Shown one piece after another: positions 1 to 8,047 of a stretch of DNA of 13,994 nucleotides (positions are counted from its first letter, which is position 1; every line of letters begins with the position of its first letter). The DNA comes from Alphaproteobacteria bacterium (GTDB taxonomy: Bacteria; Pseudomonadota; Alphaproteobacteria; Micavibrionales; UBA1664). The notes beneath the pieces were generated by a model. That model was given only the letters and a program-made list of their open reading frames with translations, ran no database searches and was not told the DNA's origin. The DNA is taken from contig JAUHXB010000009.1 in assembly GCA_030427215.1 (NCBI GenBank), positions 1 through 13,994 on the forward strand, given 5' to 3'. The position numbers were made by a program, and so were the translations under genes.

Positions 1-1
1 G

Positions 2-1576
2 ATCGGGCCGAACGGTGCGGGTAAATCAACCTTATTCAAATTAATATCCGGTGATTTAACCCCAGATAGCGGTGATGTTAGCATTAGTTCAGATCAAAAT
101 ATGGGGATGGTTCGTCAAGACATGCCCGAAACCGATGATTCATTATTGGATGTCGTGTTATCGGCAAATGTTGAAATGGCCGAATTGTGGAAACGCACTG
201 AAACCGAAACTGACGGTAATAAAATCGCTGAAATATTCCAAAGGCTAGAAGATTTAGATGCCTATAGCGCCCCCGCCAAGGCATCAATGTTATTGACAGG
301 ATTAGGGTTTAAACCCGAAGAATTAACCATGCCCTTTTCATCATTCAGCGGTGGATGGCAGATGCGTGTGGCATTGGCCGCTGCCTTATTTGTTGAGCCA
401 GAAATCCTGCTTCTGGATGAACCGACAAACCATTTGGATTTAGAGGCGATCATGTGGTTGGAAGATTATTTACTATCCTATCGCCACACATTAATGATTA
501 TTTCGCATGATCGTGAATTGCTTAATAAATGTATCGATCACGTTATTCACGTTGATAAAATGCAATTGACGCTGTCCACAGGGAATTACGATACGTTTGA
601 ACGTGAACGCGCCTTAAAAGCTGGGTTACAACAAAAAATGCATGAAAAACAAGAGGCCGCACGGGCTCACATGCAATCCTTTGTTGACCGATTTAAAGCA
701 CAGGCCAGTAAAGCACGACAGGCACAAAGCCGTATGAAAGCCTTGGAAAAAATGGATATCGTTGATGCGGTTATTGCCGAGCGTACTATTCGGTTTTCGT
801 TCCCAAATCCAAAACAAATTGCGTCGCCAATGATTTCAATTGATTATGCCGATGTTGGGTATGGCGATGGCGATCCAATTATCAAACGTATTCACCGTAA
901 CATTGATAATGATGACCGCATTGCATTATTGGGGGCAAATGGTGAGGGTAAATCAACTTTAATGAAATTGATTGCAGATAAATTAGGCGTTTCAAAAGGC
1001 GAAGTTACGCGATCTAACAAATTAAAAATTGGATATTTTTCACAACATCAGACGGATGAATTGGACTTAAACTCAACCCCTTATCAGGAAATGTACGCAT
1101 TGTTCCGCGATAAAAATGGTGAGGCAAAAGAACATGTTGTTCGCGCCAAATTGGGAGCGTTTGGATTCACACGCACGCTTGCCGATAATAAAATTGGCGA
1201 TCTTAGTGGTGGTGAAAAGGCGCGATTGCTATTTGCGTTTATGAGCTTTGATGCCCCACACCTCTTATTACTCGACGAACCAACAAACCACCTCGACATC
1301 GATACGCGCGAGGCTTTGGTACAGGCATTAAACGCTTATGAAGGTGCCATTGTTATCGTTAGTCACGATCCCAATATGGTTGAACGCGTCGCCGACAGGT
1401 TGTGGTTAATCAAAGATGGCGCTGTGCAAGATTTCGATGGTGATTTACAAGATTACCGAAAATTCACAATCGAATCCCGCCGCGAAGACCGTAAAAAAGA
1501 AAAGAAGAAAAAAGATAAACCTAAGGATATGCAGGGAACTTCAACTTCATCATCCAAAACCCTACAAGTCATTTAA
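2..1576 (+). CDS. ABC-F family ATPase, 5'-truncated by the window edge and prematurely stopped
   Basis: This is a soluble ABC-F (Uup/YheS/EttA-type) protein with two ATP-binding cassettes and no membrane domain; family members act on ribosomes or in translation-linked stress. The frame is open from the first bases, which already encode the first Walker A (IGPNGAGKST, bases 2-31), so roughly the first 30 residues lie outside the window. Cassette 1 has the signature FSGGWQM (from 344) and Walker B LLLDEPTNHLD (Asp at 416). A charged linker rich in Lys, Arg, Gln and Ala follows (about 600-760). Cassette 2 has Walker A GANGEGKST (932-958), signature LSGGEKAR (1202-1225) and Walker B LLLLDEPTNHLD (Asp at 1274). 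The SGGWQMR signature and the domain order resemble YheS/Uup more than EttA. The protein ends in a Lys-rich stretch at a TAA (1574-1576), beyond which the family's C-terminal coiled coil is still recognisable but broken. Both cassettes look intact, so ATPase function may persist. Confidence 0.93.
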   Translation: MGPNGAGKSTLFKLISGDLTPDSGDVSISSDQNMGMVRQDMPETDDSLLDVVLSANVEMAELWKRTETETDGNKIAEIFQRLEDLDAYSAPAKASMLLTGLGFKPEELTMPFSSFSGGWQMRVALAAALFVEPEILLLDEPTNHLDLEAIMWLEDYLLSYRHTLMIISHDRELLNKCIDHVIHVDKMQLTLSTGNYDTFERERALKAGLQQKMHEKQEAARAHMQSFVDRFKAQASKARQAQSRMKALEKMDIVDAVIAERTIRFSFPNPKQIASPMISIDYADVGYGDGDPIIKRIHRNIDNDDRIALLGANGEGKSTLMKLIADKLGVSKGEVTRSNKLKIGYFSQHQTDELDLNSTPYQEMYALFRDKNGEAKEHVVRAKLGAFGFTRTLADNKIGDLSGGEKARLLFAFMSFDAPHLLLLDEPTNHLDIDTREALVQALNAYEGAIVIVSHDPNMVERVADRLWLIKDGAVQDFDGDLQDYRKFTIESRREDRKKEKKKKDKPKDMQGTSTSSSKTLQVI

Positions 1577-1758
1577 AAATTAGAAACCAAAATTACGGAT
1601 TTAATCGCACAGAAAATTGCGCTTGAAAACGCAATTAATATTATGGTTTCTATTCCAAACCTCACGCCGAAACATTAAGTATTCAAGATCAGTATAAAAC
1701 AGTACGCAAAGAATTGGATTACATTGTAGCTAAGTGGTTAGAGTGTCAAGCCAGATAA
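1577..1758 (+). pseudogene. Decayed C-terminal coiled-coil domain of the ABC-F gene
   Basis: Directly after the TAA at 1574, the same frame continues with KLETKITDLIAQKIALENAI (from 1577), the charged heptad pattern expected of the ABC-F C-terminal domain. At about 1640 the sense frame shifts: in the frame of 1642 the DNA reads YGFYSKPHAETLSIQ, then KTVRKELDYIVAKWLE, and ends at a TAA (1756-1758). That order (a charged helix, a tyrosine/aromatic turn, a second helix ending near KWLE) matches the two-helix coiled coil at the end of Uup/YheS proteins. So one stop and one frame change of a single base (or equivalent) separate this from an intact domain. A simple origin of the stop is AAA to TAA, but compensating indels are also possible. 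Sequencing or assembly error cannot be excluded. Confidence 0.75.
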
Positions 1759-1863
1759 AAACAAGCTTTTTAAGATGCGTATGATATTTTGTGATTTATG
1801 TCTGTGCAGCATAAACTTGAGCCAATACAATGCTTGAGGATAGTTATCATTCGATTTTTTGTG

Positions 1864-1935
1864 CCATCACTAAACCTTAGATTTGAGGCACTTAGAGAAT
1901 CTTCGCCCCACAACCCGACGCCTGCGAGGTTTTTT
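1864..1935. repeat. Intergenic repeat, copy 1
   Basis: This stretch aligns with 7588-7657 almost without gaps (one single-base indel). The best-conserved blocks are CCAYCACTAA at the left, AGAGAATCTTYGCCCCA in the middle, and a GC-rich imperfect hairpin followed by a T run (TTTTTT at 1930-1935) at the right. Both copies lie just downstream of a plus-strand gene, so the element may serve as a transcription terminator. In this copy the hairpin is degraded. The neighbouring 1759-1863 stretch contains nothing I recognise. Confidence 0.6.
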
Positions 1936-1950
1936 CCAGCCCCTAAATAA

Positions 1951-1992
1951 TTGTATCAAAAACATATTCATGCCTTATTATACATGTAATAA
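1951..1992 (+). promoter_or_regulatory. Putative efflux-operon promoter with palindromic operator
   Basis: A perfect inverted repeat, TTATTA-N6-TAATAA, occupies 1975-1992, ending 23 bases before the proposed start of the outer-membrane factor gene. A TATTAT hexamer (1976-1981, 5 of 6 matches to the sigma-70 -10) lies inside its left half. The only -35-like hexamer is TTGTAT at 1951-1956, with a long 19-base spacer, so the promoter call is weak. The palindrome position is what one would expect of a TetR- or MarR-type repressor site controlling an RND operon, but no regulator gene is in the window. Confidence 0.35.
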
Positions 1993-2015
1993 TCTTAATA
2001 ATGCGGGGATATCGA

Positions 2016-3401
2016 GTGAGATTTTTATTCAGTAATCTATACCTAATAGTGACAAGCTCTATCTTAATTAGTGGATGTGCTCTTCATACAATTGATTTTT
2101 CGCCTAATCCAAATATTGAGGCCTATCAATCATTTTCGATTGAGGTCGTCGATCAATCAAATTTGTCATCACCATGGTGGGCAGCGTTTGATCGGCCTGT
2201 GTTGGATGACTTGATGGATGATGCAATATCGAATAATTTTGACATTGCCCAATCAGTTGCGGTTTTGAATCAATCTCGAGCCTTGGCTCGTCAAACAAAC
2301 GCTGATCGATTGCCACAAGTTGATATATTAGCCGACACCGATAAAAACTGGCGAGGCAGTGAAGGTCAACGTGGCTCATCCGAAATTGGCGCAGATTTAT
2401 CATGGGAATTGGATATTTGGAATCGTATTTCCGCAGCAACCAAGGCGGATCAATATGATGCGGTTGCACGGTTTGAAGATGTTGAAACATTAAAATTATT
2501 AATATCAACCGAAACAGCGAACGCTTATTTCGGGGCGGTCGCATCCAATCAAACAATTAAATTGCTAAAGCAACAATTAAGACTGGATCGTGATTTACAA
2601 AATTTATTAAACCTTCGTCTTGAAGAAGGGTTAGGAACTAATGTTGAGGTTTTGCAACAACGCGCTCGTGTTGCCGATGCCCAAAAACGAATCCCATTAG
2701 TGGAGGCGAATTTAACGATATTTGAAAACCGATTGGATGTTTTAACGGGCAAAATGCCAGACGGACAAAATAGTGTTCTTGCCTTAGAAGATTTAAAATT
2801 TACCGATAAGATGCCAAAGGTTGAAATCCCAGCAGCATTGTTGTTGAACCGTCCTGATATACGCGCGGCAAAAGCCGAATTGATGTCTGCGGATGCGGAT
2901 ATTGCTTCTGCCATTGCTGACCGTCTACCCCGCGTAACATTAGATGGATCATATGCCTATGCGGATAACGCGACCTTTACTGGTCCTGTTTCAATGATCA
3001 TGGGTACGTTCGTGCAACCTTTATTAGATTGGGGAAAACGCAAGGCCGAGGTTGAGCGTAACAAGGCCTTATACGAAGAAAAATTGGCTGCATACACACA
3101 GCTTTACCTTGAAGCCGTTGAACAAGTTGAAAATGCTTTAACACGTGAAATCAAACAACGTGAATTTTTGAAACAATTAAATCGTCAAAGGCAAATATTG
3201 CAACAAACGGTTAATGCCGCCAAAGACCGATATACATCGGGTATTGATGATTATTTGCCCGTTATTGATGCGTTAAAGGAATTGCGAAACATTCAACGTG
3301 ATTTGATCACAGAAAATCTAAACCTGATAAATATTCGTATTGATTTATATCGTGCCATTGGGGCGCCAACAACTAAGGACCTATCCGATGACACTGTTTA
3401 A
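2016..3401 (+). CDS. Outer-membrane efflux lipoprotein (TolC/NodT family)
   Basis: This is the outer-membrane channel of a tripartite RND efflux system. I prefer the GTG at 2016: GGGGA at 2005-2009 is a good ribosome binding site 6 bases upstream, and the product then begins MRFLFSNLYLIVTSS with a lipobox ISGC (Cys21). The in-frame ATG at 2001 would add five residues and has no such site. The mature protein shows the NodT-type repeat pattern: SPWWAAFDRPVLDDL then SNNFDIAQSVAVL, WELDIWNRI (the usual ELDLWGR position), and in the second half LLLNRPDIRAAKAEL and DRLPRVTLDGSYAY. At 461 residues it is of normal length. It is first in the operon and overlaps the adaptor gene by 14 bases, indicating translational coupling. 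The lipidated Cys would anchor it in the outer membrane. Confidence 0.92.
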   Translation: MRFLFSNLYLIVTSSILISGCALHTIDFSPNPNIEAYQSFSIEVVDQSNLSSPWWAAFDRPVLDDLMDDAISNNFDIAQSVAVLNQSRALARQTNADRLPQVDILADTDKNWRGSEGQRGSSEIGADLSWELDIWNRISAATKADQYDAVARFEDVETLKLLISTETANAYFGAVASNQTIKLLKQQLRLDRDLQNLLNLRLEEGLGTNVEVLQQRARVADAQKRIPLVEANLTIFENRLDVLTGKMPDGQNSVLALEDLKFTDKMPKVEIPAALLLNRPDIRAAKAELMSADADIASAIADRLPRVTLDGSYAYADNATFTGPVSMIMGTFVQPLLDWGKRKAEVERNKALYEEKLAAYTQLYLEAVEQVENALTREIKQREFLKQLNRQRQILQQTVNAAKDRYTSGIDDYLPVIDALKELRNIQRDLITENLNLINIRIDLYRAIGAPTTKDLSDDTV

Positions 3402-4449
3402 AACATTTTTAATCCTCTCATTCTTTTTGCCAACTATGGCGTTTGCTCAAGGTGGTGAGGATCGCCCTGCAACACCTGTGATTGTCACAGAAGTCACGCA
3501 ATCATCGTTTGCAGATGAGGTTGAGGCGTTGGGAACGTTAAAGGCTAATGAAAGTGTTACTATTGCATCATCCATTACCGAATTGGTAACAACAATATCA
3601 TTCACAGATAATCAACGTGTATCAAAGGGCGATGTTTTAGTTAAAATGGATGCGGCGGAGGAATTAGCCGAATTGGCGGAACAACAATCCATTTTTGATG
3701 AGGCCCAAAGACAAGTTGAACGTCTTACGCCTTTGGTTGAAAAAGGCGCGGCATCAGCCTCGATATTAGATGAAAACAAGCGTGATTTGGCGGCAGCAAC
3801 GGCGCGTCTAAATGCTGTTCAATCACGAATTGATCAGCGCATTATCAAGGCCCCTTTTGACGGCGTATTAGGTTTAAGAAATGTTAGTGTTGGTGCGTTG
3901 GCTCAACCTGGATCAATGATCACGACCATCGATGATGATAGTGTGATGAAATTGGATTTTTCCGTTCCAGAAATATTTTTGGAAAGTTTAAAACAAGGTG
4001 TCGAAATTAATGCCACAACCGAAGCCTATCCCAAAAAAAATTTTAAAGGAACAATCGATAGTATAGACAGCCGCATTGACCCAATCACAAGGTCAATTCA
4101 GGCACGTGCCATTATTGATAATCCTAATGGTGAATTAAAACCTGGTTTATTAATGCAGGTGGTTTTACAAAAAAATCCACGTGAAGCGATTTTAATCCCA
4201 GAGGAAGCATTAGTTCAAAGTGGTCAAGAAAGCTATGTTTTCGTTGTGAAAAATTCAAAAGTTGAAAAACGAAAAATTGAATTGGGCATGCGTCAATTTG
4301 GATCGGTTGAAGCTTTATCTGGTTTGGAAGTCGGCGAACAAATTATAACACACGGTATTTTACGTGTTCGTGATGGTGCCATGGTAGATGTGAAAGCAAC
4401 GGAAAAAGACAATGAGCCGTTGAAAGAATTGTTAGAGGGTAACCAATAA
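3388..4449 (+). CDS. RND efflux periplasmic adaptor (membrane fusion protein)
   Basis: This protein links the inner-membrane pump to the outer-membrane channel. The ATG at 3388 is chosen because AAGGA (3375-3379) lies 8 bases upstream and the product starts with a clean signal peptide, MTLFKTFLILSFFLPTMAFA, likely cut before Gln21; the longer frame from 3340 would bury this signal peptide. Visible segments in order: the first barrel/lipoyl half (PVIVTEVTQSSFADEVEALG, LVTTISFTDNQRVSKGDVLVKMD), an alpha hairpin (EQQSIFDEAQRQVERLTPL to NAVQSRIDQ), the second lipoyl half (IIKAPFDGVLGLRNVSVGAL), the beta barrel (RIDPITRSIQARAIIDNP) and the membrane-proximal domain (ILIPEEALVQSGQESYVFVV). At 353 residues it is a typical HlyD_D23/AcrA-type adaptor. 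It overlaps the pump gene by one base (TAATG). Confidence 0.94.
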   Translation: MTLFKTFLILSFFLPTMAFAQGGEDRPATPVIVTEVTQSSFADEVEALGTLKANESVTIASSITELVTTISFTDNQRVSKGDVLVKMDAAEELAELAEQQSIFDEAQRQVERLTPLVEKGAASASILDENKRDLAAATARLNAVQSRIDQRIIKAPFDGVLGLRNVSVGALAQPGSMITTIDDDSVMKLDFSVPEIFLESLKQGVEINATTEAYPKKNFKGTIDSIDSRIDPITRSIQARAIIDNPNGELKPGLLMQVVLQKNPREAILIPEEALVQSGQESYVFVVKNSKVEKRKIELGMRQFGSVEALSGLEVGEQIITHGILRVRDGAMVDVKATEKDNEPLKELLEGNQ

Positions 4450-7400
4450 TGTTGATATCTGACATTTCCGTTAAACGCCCCGTTTTTGCCAGTGTGATAT
4501 CGCTGTTGCTCATCGCGTTTGGGATTGTGTCCTATGACCGATTATCATTGCGTGAATATCCCGATATTGACCCCCCCATTGTCACAGTTGAAGTTGAATA
4601 TCCAGGTGCGCCAGCCAACATTGTTGAAACACGGATAACCCAATTGATTGAGGAACGCATCGCGGGTGTCGAGGGAATTGAATTTATCAATTCATCATCC
4701 AGTGACGGTGAGTCAAGTGTCACGATTGAATTTTCAATCAATCGTGATGTGAACGAGGCGGCAAATGATGTTCGTGATCGTATCTCAGGTATCCAAGATA
4801 ATTTACCTGACGAGGCGGAACCACCAGAGGTTCAAAAGGTCGATAGCAATGATGATGTAATAATTTGGCAAAATTTATCCTCCCAAAACATGACTGTTCC
4901 TGAATTAACAGATTATGCGCAACGGTATTTAGTGGATCAATATTCGGCATTGGATGGTGTCGCCCGCATTCGTGTTGGTGGTGGTTTGCGGTATGCCATG
5001 CGTATTTGGTTGGACAGGCAGGCTTTGGCCGCTCGTCATTTAACTGCTAATGATGTTGAGCGAGCCTTAAGATCAGAAAATGTCGAATTACCCGCAGGCA
5101 GTCTTCAATCCGATCAACGCATCTTTAAGGCGCGGGTTGAACGCAGCTTTCAAAATCCAAGTGATTTCGCTAAATTGGTTTTAGCCCAAGGCGAAGACGG
5201 ATATCTGGTTCGTCTTGGTGATGTGGCCCGTATTGAAAAAGGCGTCGAAGAAGATCGTATTATGTTTCGCGGAAACGAAATTCCCATGGTTGGAATTGGT
5301 GTTATAAAACAATCCACCGCCAACACTATTGATGTATCCGATGCGACAAAAGAATTAACCGCGCGGTTGGAAAAAAACCTTCCCGAAGGTATGGCCATTT
5401 CACAAAGTTATGATGCCGCCGTGTTTATCAAGGCCTCAATTGCCGAGGTTTATACTACATTAATGATTGCCATCGGGTGCGTTGTATTTGTCATCTACAT
5501 TTTTTTAGGGAGCGTGCGCGCAATGATTATTCCCGCGGTTACAGTACCCGTGTCTATCATTGCCTCCTTTATTGCGATTTATGCCTTTGGGTTTTCGGTA
5601 AATTTATTGACACTGCTCGCCCTTGTGCTGGCCATCGGTTTGGTTGTTGACGATGCAATCGTGGTGTTGGAAAATATTGTCAGGCGTGTTCAAGAAAAAG
5701 GCGAAACGCCATTGGTTGCCGCTTATCGCGGCGCCCGACAAGTTGGTTTTGCCGTTATTGCAACGACCTTGGTTTTAATTGCGGTGTTTGTGCCTATTAC
5801 TTTTTTAGAAGGGGATGTCGGACGATTATTCACCGAATTCGCGCTTACCATTGCCGCGGCTGTTGCCTTTTCATCACTTGTTGCCTTAACCCTTGTCCCT
5901 GTAATGGCATCTAAAATTTTAAAAAAAACAGAGGATCACAAATCCAATCGGGTTTTAGATAAAATCAATAAAGTTTTTGACTGGTTACGTCATGGATATA
6001 TGACCTGCCTTATAAAATGCCTTCGATACCCCATCGTGATGATTGTTACATTCGCGATATTAATTGGTGGCACGGTATGGCTATACCCCAATGTGACACA
6101 AGAATTCACACCCAAAGAAGACCGTGGTGCTTTTTTTGTTCTTGTCAATGCACCCGAGGGATCAAGTTATAATTACATCAAAGAATATATGAATTTGATC
6201 GAAGAAAAATTAATGCCCTATGTGGATAGTGGTGAGTTTAAGAGATTGCTCATTCGTGCGCCACGTGGATTTGGTAACATTGAAAATTTCAACAGTGGAT
6301 TTGTAATTATTATTTTGGAAGATTGGGCGGATCGACGATCAGCCTTCACTATCATGGATGAAATCCGTGGTAAACTGTCTGTCCTTCCTGGTGTTCGTGC
6401 CTTTCCTGTCATGCGCCAAGGTTTAGGTGGTGGAACAGGCAAGCCCGTGCAGTTCGTTTTAGGTGGATCAACTTTTGAAGAATTAGCCGAATGGCGCGAT
6501 ATTATTTTGAGAAAAGTCACAGAGAATAATCCAGGGTTTGAGGGATTAGACAGTGATTATAAAGAAACTCGACCACAAATTGATTTCACCGTAGATTATG
6601 ATCGTGCGGCTGATTTAGGCGTCAGCATATCCGAAATTGGAAATACGCTTCAAACATTAATGGGGGGGAAAAACGTTACAACTTACCTTGAAAATGGGGA
6701 GGAATATGATGTTGTTTTAGAGGGTGAGCGTTCAATTCAAACATCATTTAGTGATATTCAAAGCATCTATGTCCGGTCAGATCGATCTGGATTTTTAATT
6801 CCTCTCTCTAACCTTGTCAAAATATCCGAATATGGGGCGGCGGAAACATTATCACGCTATAACCGTATTCGCGCCATTACATTGGAGGCGAATTTGGCGG
6901 ATGGGTATGCGCTTGGTGATGCTCTAGGCCATTTGGAAATGTTAGTACGCGAACATTTACCCGACACGGCCGTGATTGATTACAAGGGGCAAAGCCGAGA
7001 TTTCATGACCTCTGGTAATTCAATTATTTTTGTTTTTATCCTAGGATTGGTTGTTGTATTTTTGGTTTTGGCCGCACAATTTGAAAGTTATATTCACCCC
7101 ATGGTCATCATGTTGACCGTACCATTGGCTGCGGGTGGCGGATTATTCGGTCTATGGTTATTTGATGGAACGTTGAATATTTATTCTCAAATTGGATTAA
7201 TTATGTTGGTAGGATTGGCCGCAAAAAATGGAATTTTGATTGTTGAATTTGCAAATCAATTACGCGATGAGGGCCTGCAATTTTCTAAGGCCTTGGTTGA
7301 GGCATGTGAAACACGTTTTCGTCCAATCTTAATGACCGGGTTAACCACTATTGCAGGGACAATTCCGCTTATTATATCTTCTGGTGCAGGTGCCGAGACA

Positions 7401-7550
7401 CGTGCATCTATTGGTATTGTTGTCTTGTGGGGTGTTATGGCGGCGACATTATTCACATTGTTCATTGTCCCCGCGGCATACAGCCTGATCGCGCGTAAAA
7501 CCACATCACCAAATGCAGTGGCAAGGAAATTAAATGATGAAATTCAATAA
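4449..7550 (+). CDS. RND multidrug efflux pump, inner-membrane subunit (HAE-1 type)
   Basis: This is a proton-driven exporter of 1033 residues, the usual AcrB-like length. It opens with the family's SDISVKRPVFASVISLLLIA helix and the porter-domain sequence LREYPDIDPPIVTVEVEYPG. TM4 holds the proton-relay pair Asp401-Asp402 (GLVVDDAIVVLENIVRR) and TM10 the matching lysine, Lys926 (GLAAKNGILIVEFANQL), so the relay is intact. Two six-helix halves are separated by the usual large periplasmic loops. The conserved GxxxG-rich stretches and the TGLTTIAGTIPLI segment are present. The start ATG (4449) overlaps the adaptor stop, with GAGGG upstream. The substrate cannot be told from sequence alone. No TetR/MarR regulator gene or second RND subunit is adjacent. 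Confidence 0.96.
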   Translation: MLISDISVKRPVFASVISLLLIAFGIVSYDRLSLREYPDIDPPIVTVEVEYPGAPANIVETRITQLIEERIAGVEGIEFINSSSSDGESSVTIEFSINRDVNEAANDVRDRISGIQDNLPDEAEPPEVQKVDSNDDVIIWQNLSSQNMTVPELTDYAQRYLVDQYSALDGVARIRVGGGLRYAMRIWLDRQALAARHLTANDVERALRSENVELPAGSLQSDQRIFKARVERSFQNPSDFAKLVLAQGEDGYLVRLGDVARIEKGVEEDRIMFRGNEIPMVGIGVIKQSTANTIDVSDATKELTARLEKNLPEGMAISQSYDAAVFIKASIAEVYTTLMIAIGCVVFVIYIFLGSVRAMIIPAVTVPVSIIASFIAIYAFGFSVNLLTLLALVLAIGLVVDDAIVVLENIVRRVQEKGETPLVAAYRGARQVGFAVIATTLVLIAVFVPITFLEGDVGRLFTEFALTIAAAVAFSSLVALTLVPVMASKILKKTEDHKSNRVLDKINKVFDWLRHGYMTCLIKCLRYPIVMIVTFAILIGGTVWLYPNVTQEFTPKEDRGAFFVLVNAPEGSSYNYIKEYMNLIEEKLMPYVDSGEFKRLLIRAPRGFGNIENFNSGFVIIILEDWADRRSAFTIMDEIRGKLSVLPGVRAFPVMRQGLGGGTGKPVQFVLGGSTFEELAEWRDIILRKVTENNPGFEGLDSDYKETRPQIDFTVDYDRAADLGVSISEIGNTLQTLMGGKNVTTYLENGEEYDVVLEGERSIQTSFSDIQSIYVRSDRSGFLIPLSNLVKISEYGAAETLSRYNRIRAITLEANLADGYALGDALGHLEMLVREHLPDTAVIDYKGQSRDFMTSGNSIIFVFILGLVVVFLVLAAQFESYIHPMVIMLTVPLAAGGGLFGLWLFDGTLNIYSQIGLIMLVGLAAKNGILIVEFANQLRDEGLQFSKALVEACETRFRPILMTGLTTIAGTIPLIISSGAGAETRASIGIVVLWGVMAATLFTLFIVPAAYSLIARKTTSPNAVARKLNDEIQ

Positions 7551-7587
7551 AAAATTAAAGAGAATATTTACCAAGGGACTTCACACA

Positions 7588-7657
7588 CCACCACTAAGTC
7601 TTGCTTTCGAGACATTCAGAGAATCTTTGCCCCATTGCCCCGCCACCCGCGGGGTTT
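7588..7657. repeat. Intergenic repeat, copy 2
   Basis: Diverged second copy of the element at 1864-1935, again just downstream of a plus-strand operon. It includes the shared AGAGAATCTTYGCCCCA block and a better-preserved hairpin (CCCCGC/GCGGGG). An 8-base inverted repeat, GCTTTCGA (7603-7610) and TCGAAAGC (7666-7673), brackets the core, which could make the element a longer folded structure; only a short, weak equivalent is seen around copy 1. Confidence 0.6.
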
Positions 7658-7666
7658 AGTTTTATT
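7638..7666 (+). terminator. Rho-independent-type terminator of the efflux operon
   Basis: CCCCGC (7638-7643) pairs perfectly with GCGGGG (7649-7654) around a 5-base loop, followed by a T-rich tract TTTAGTTTTATT. It lies 87 bases after the pump stop codon. The T tract is interrupted, so termination may be incomplete. It would stop plus-strand transcripts before they run into the convergent slyX gene. The remaining stretch 7667-7774 contains nothing I can assign. Confidence 0.7.
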
Positions 7667-7774
7667 CGAAAGCTCGAGACACGAGGAGAATATGATTTTA
7701 CAGCCCAAAATACATTAGTCTCTCATGACTTTCTGTTTAAGCCAACGATGTAAATACAGATAAAGTAATACGCA

Positions 7775-8044
7775 TTATGGCAATATTTTGTATTTGATTG
7801 TTTTTTTGTCTTTTAAAAACAGAAACTCTAATTTAAATCCCCAATGGGGCGGTTTGACATTGGCTTGATTATTATCACCGCCTAGATTTTCGATATCTTG
7901 AATTTTGTCGTTGGTTTCGCTTAACTTACGTTTTAGCAATTCAATCTCTTTCCATTGGTCGTTAATAACGTCGGACAGATCGGCAATGGTTTTGTCCTGA
8001 TGCGCCAATGCGGTTTCTATATCGTTTAAACGGTCTTCGCTCAT
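7775..8044 (-). CDS. slyX: SlyX family protein with C-terminal extension
   Basis: SlyX is a short, widely distributed proteobacterial coiled-coil protein of unknown biochemical role. The first ~65 residues fit the family: MSEDRLNDIETALAHQDKTI, then a heptad-patterned helix through LKRKLSETNDKIQDIENLG, ending in KPPHW where family members usually finish with PPHY. Here the frame runs on for another 21 residues (GFKLEFLFLKDKKTIKYKIL and P), basic and hydrophobic, which is not usual for SlyX; loss of the ancestral stop is a simple explanation. It lies 3 bases after the DUF4197 gene stop, so the two are probably co-transcribed. Confidence 0.8.
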   Translation of the reverse strand: MSEDRLNDIETALAHQDKTIADLSDVINDQWKEIELLKRKLSETNDKIQDIENLGGDNNQANVKPPHWGFKLEFLFLKDKKTIKYKILP

Positions 8045-8047
8045 GAT

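Noticed and set aside
2104..2556. 150-residue open frame on the minus strand inside the outer-membrane factor gene
   Set aside because: It lies wholly within a well-supported gene on the other strand and shows no coherent domain; a shadow frame.
3340..3387. Upstream in-frame ATG for the adaptor gene
   Set aside because: It would put 16 extra residues before a textbook signal peptide and overlap the previous gene by 62 bases; the ATG at 3388 has a good ribosome binding site.
7683..7718. GAGGAG followed by ATG and an eight-codon frame
   Set aside because: The spacing is only three bases and the frame stops after eight residues; no evidence of a leader peptide or a lost gene.
7732..7764. TCTGT...ACAGA imperfect hairpin downstream of slyX
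   Set aside because: The stem has a two-base bulge and no T run on the minus strand, so I do not call it a terminator.
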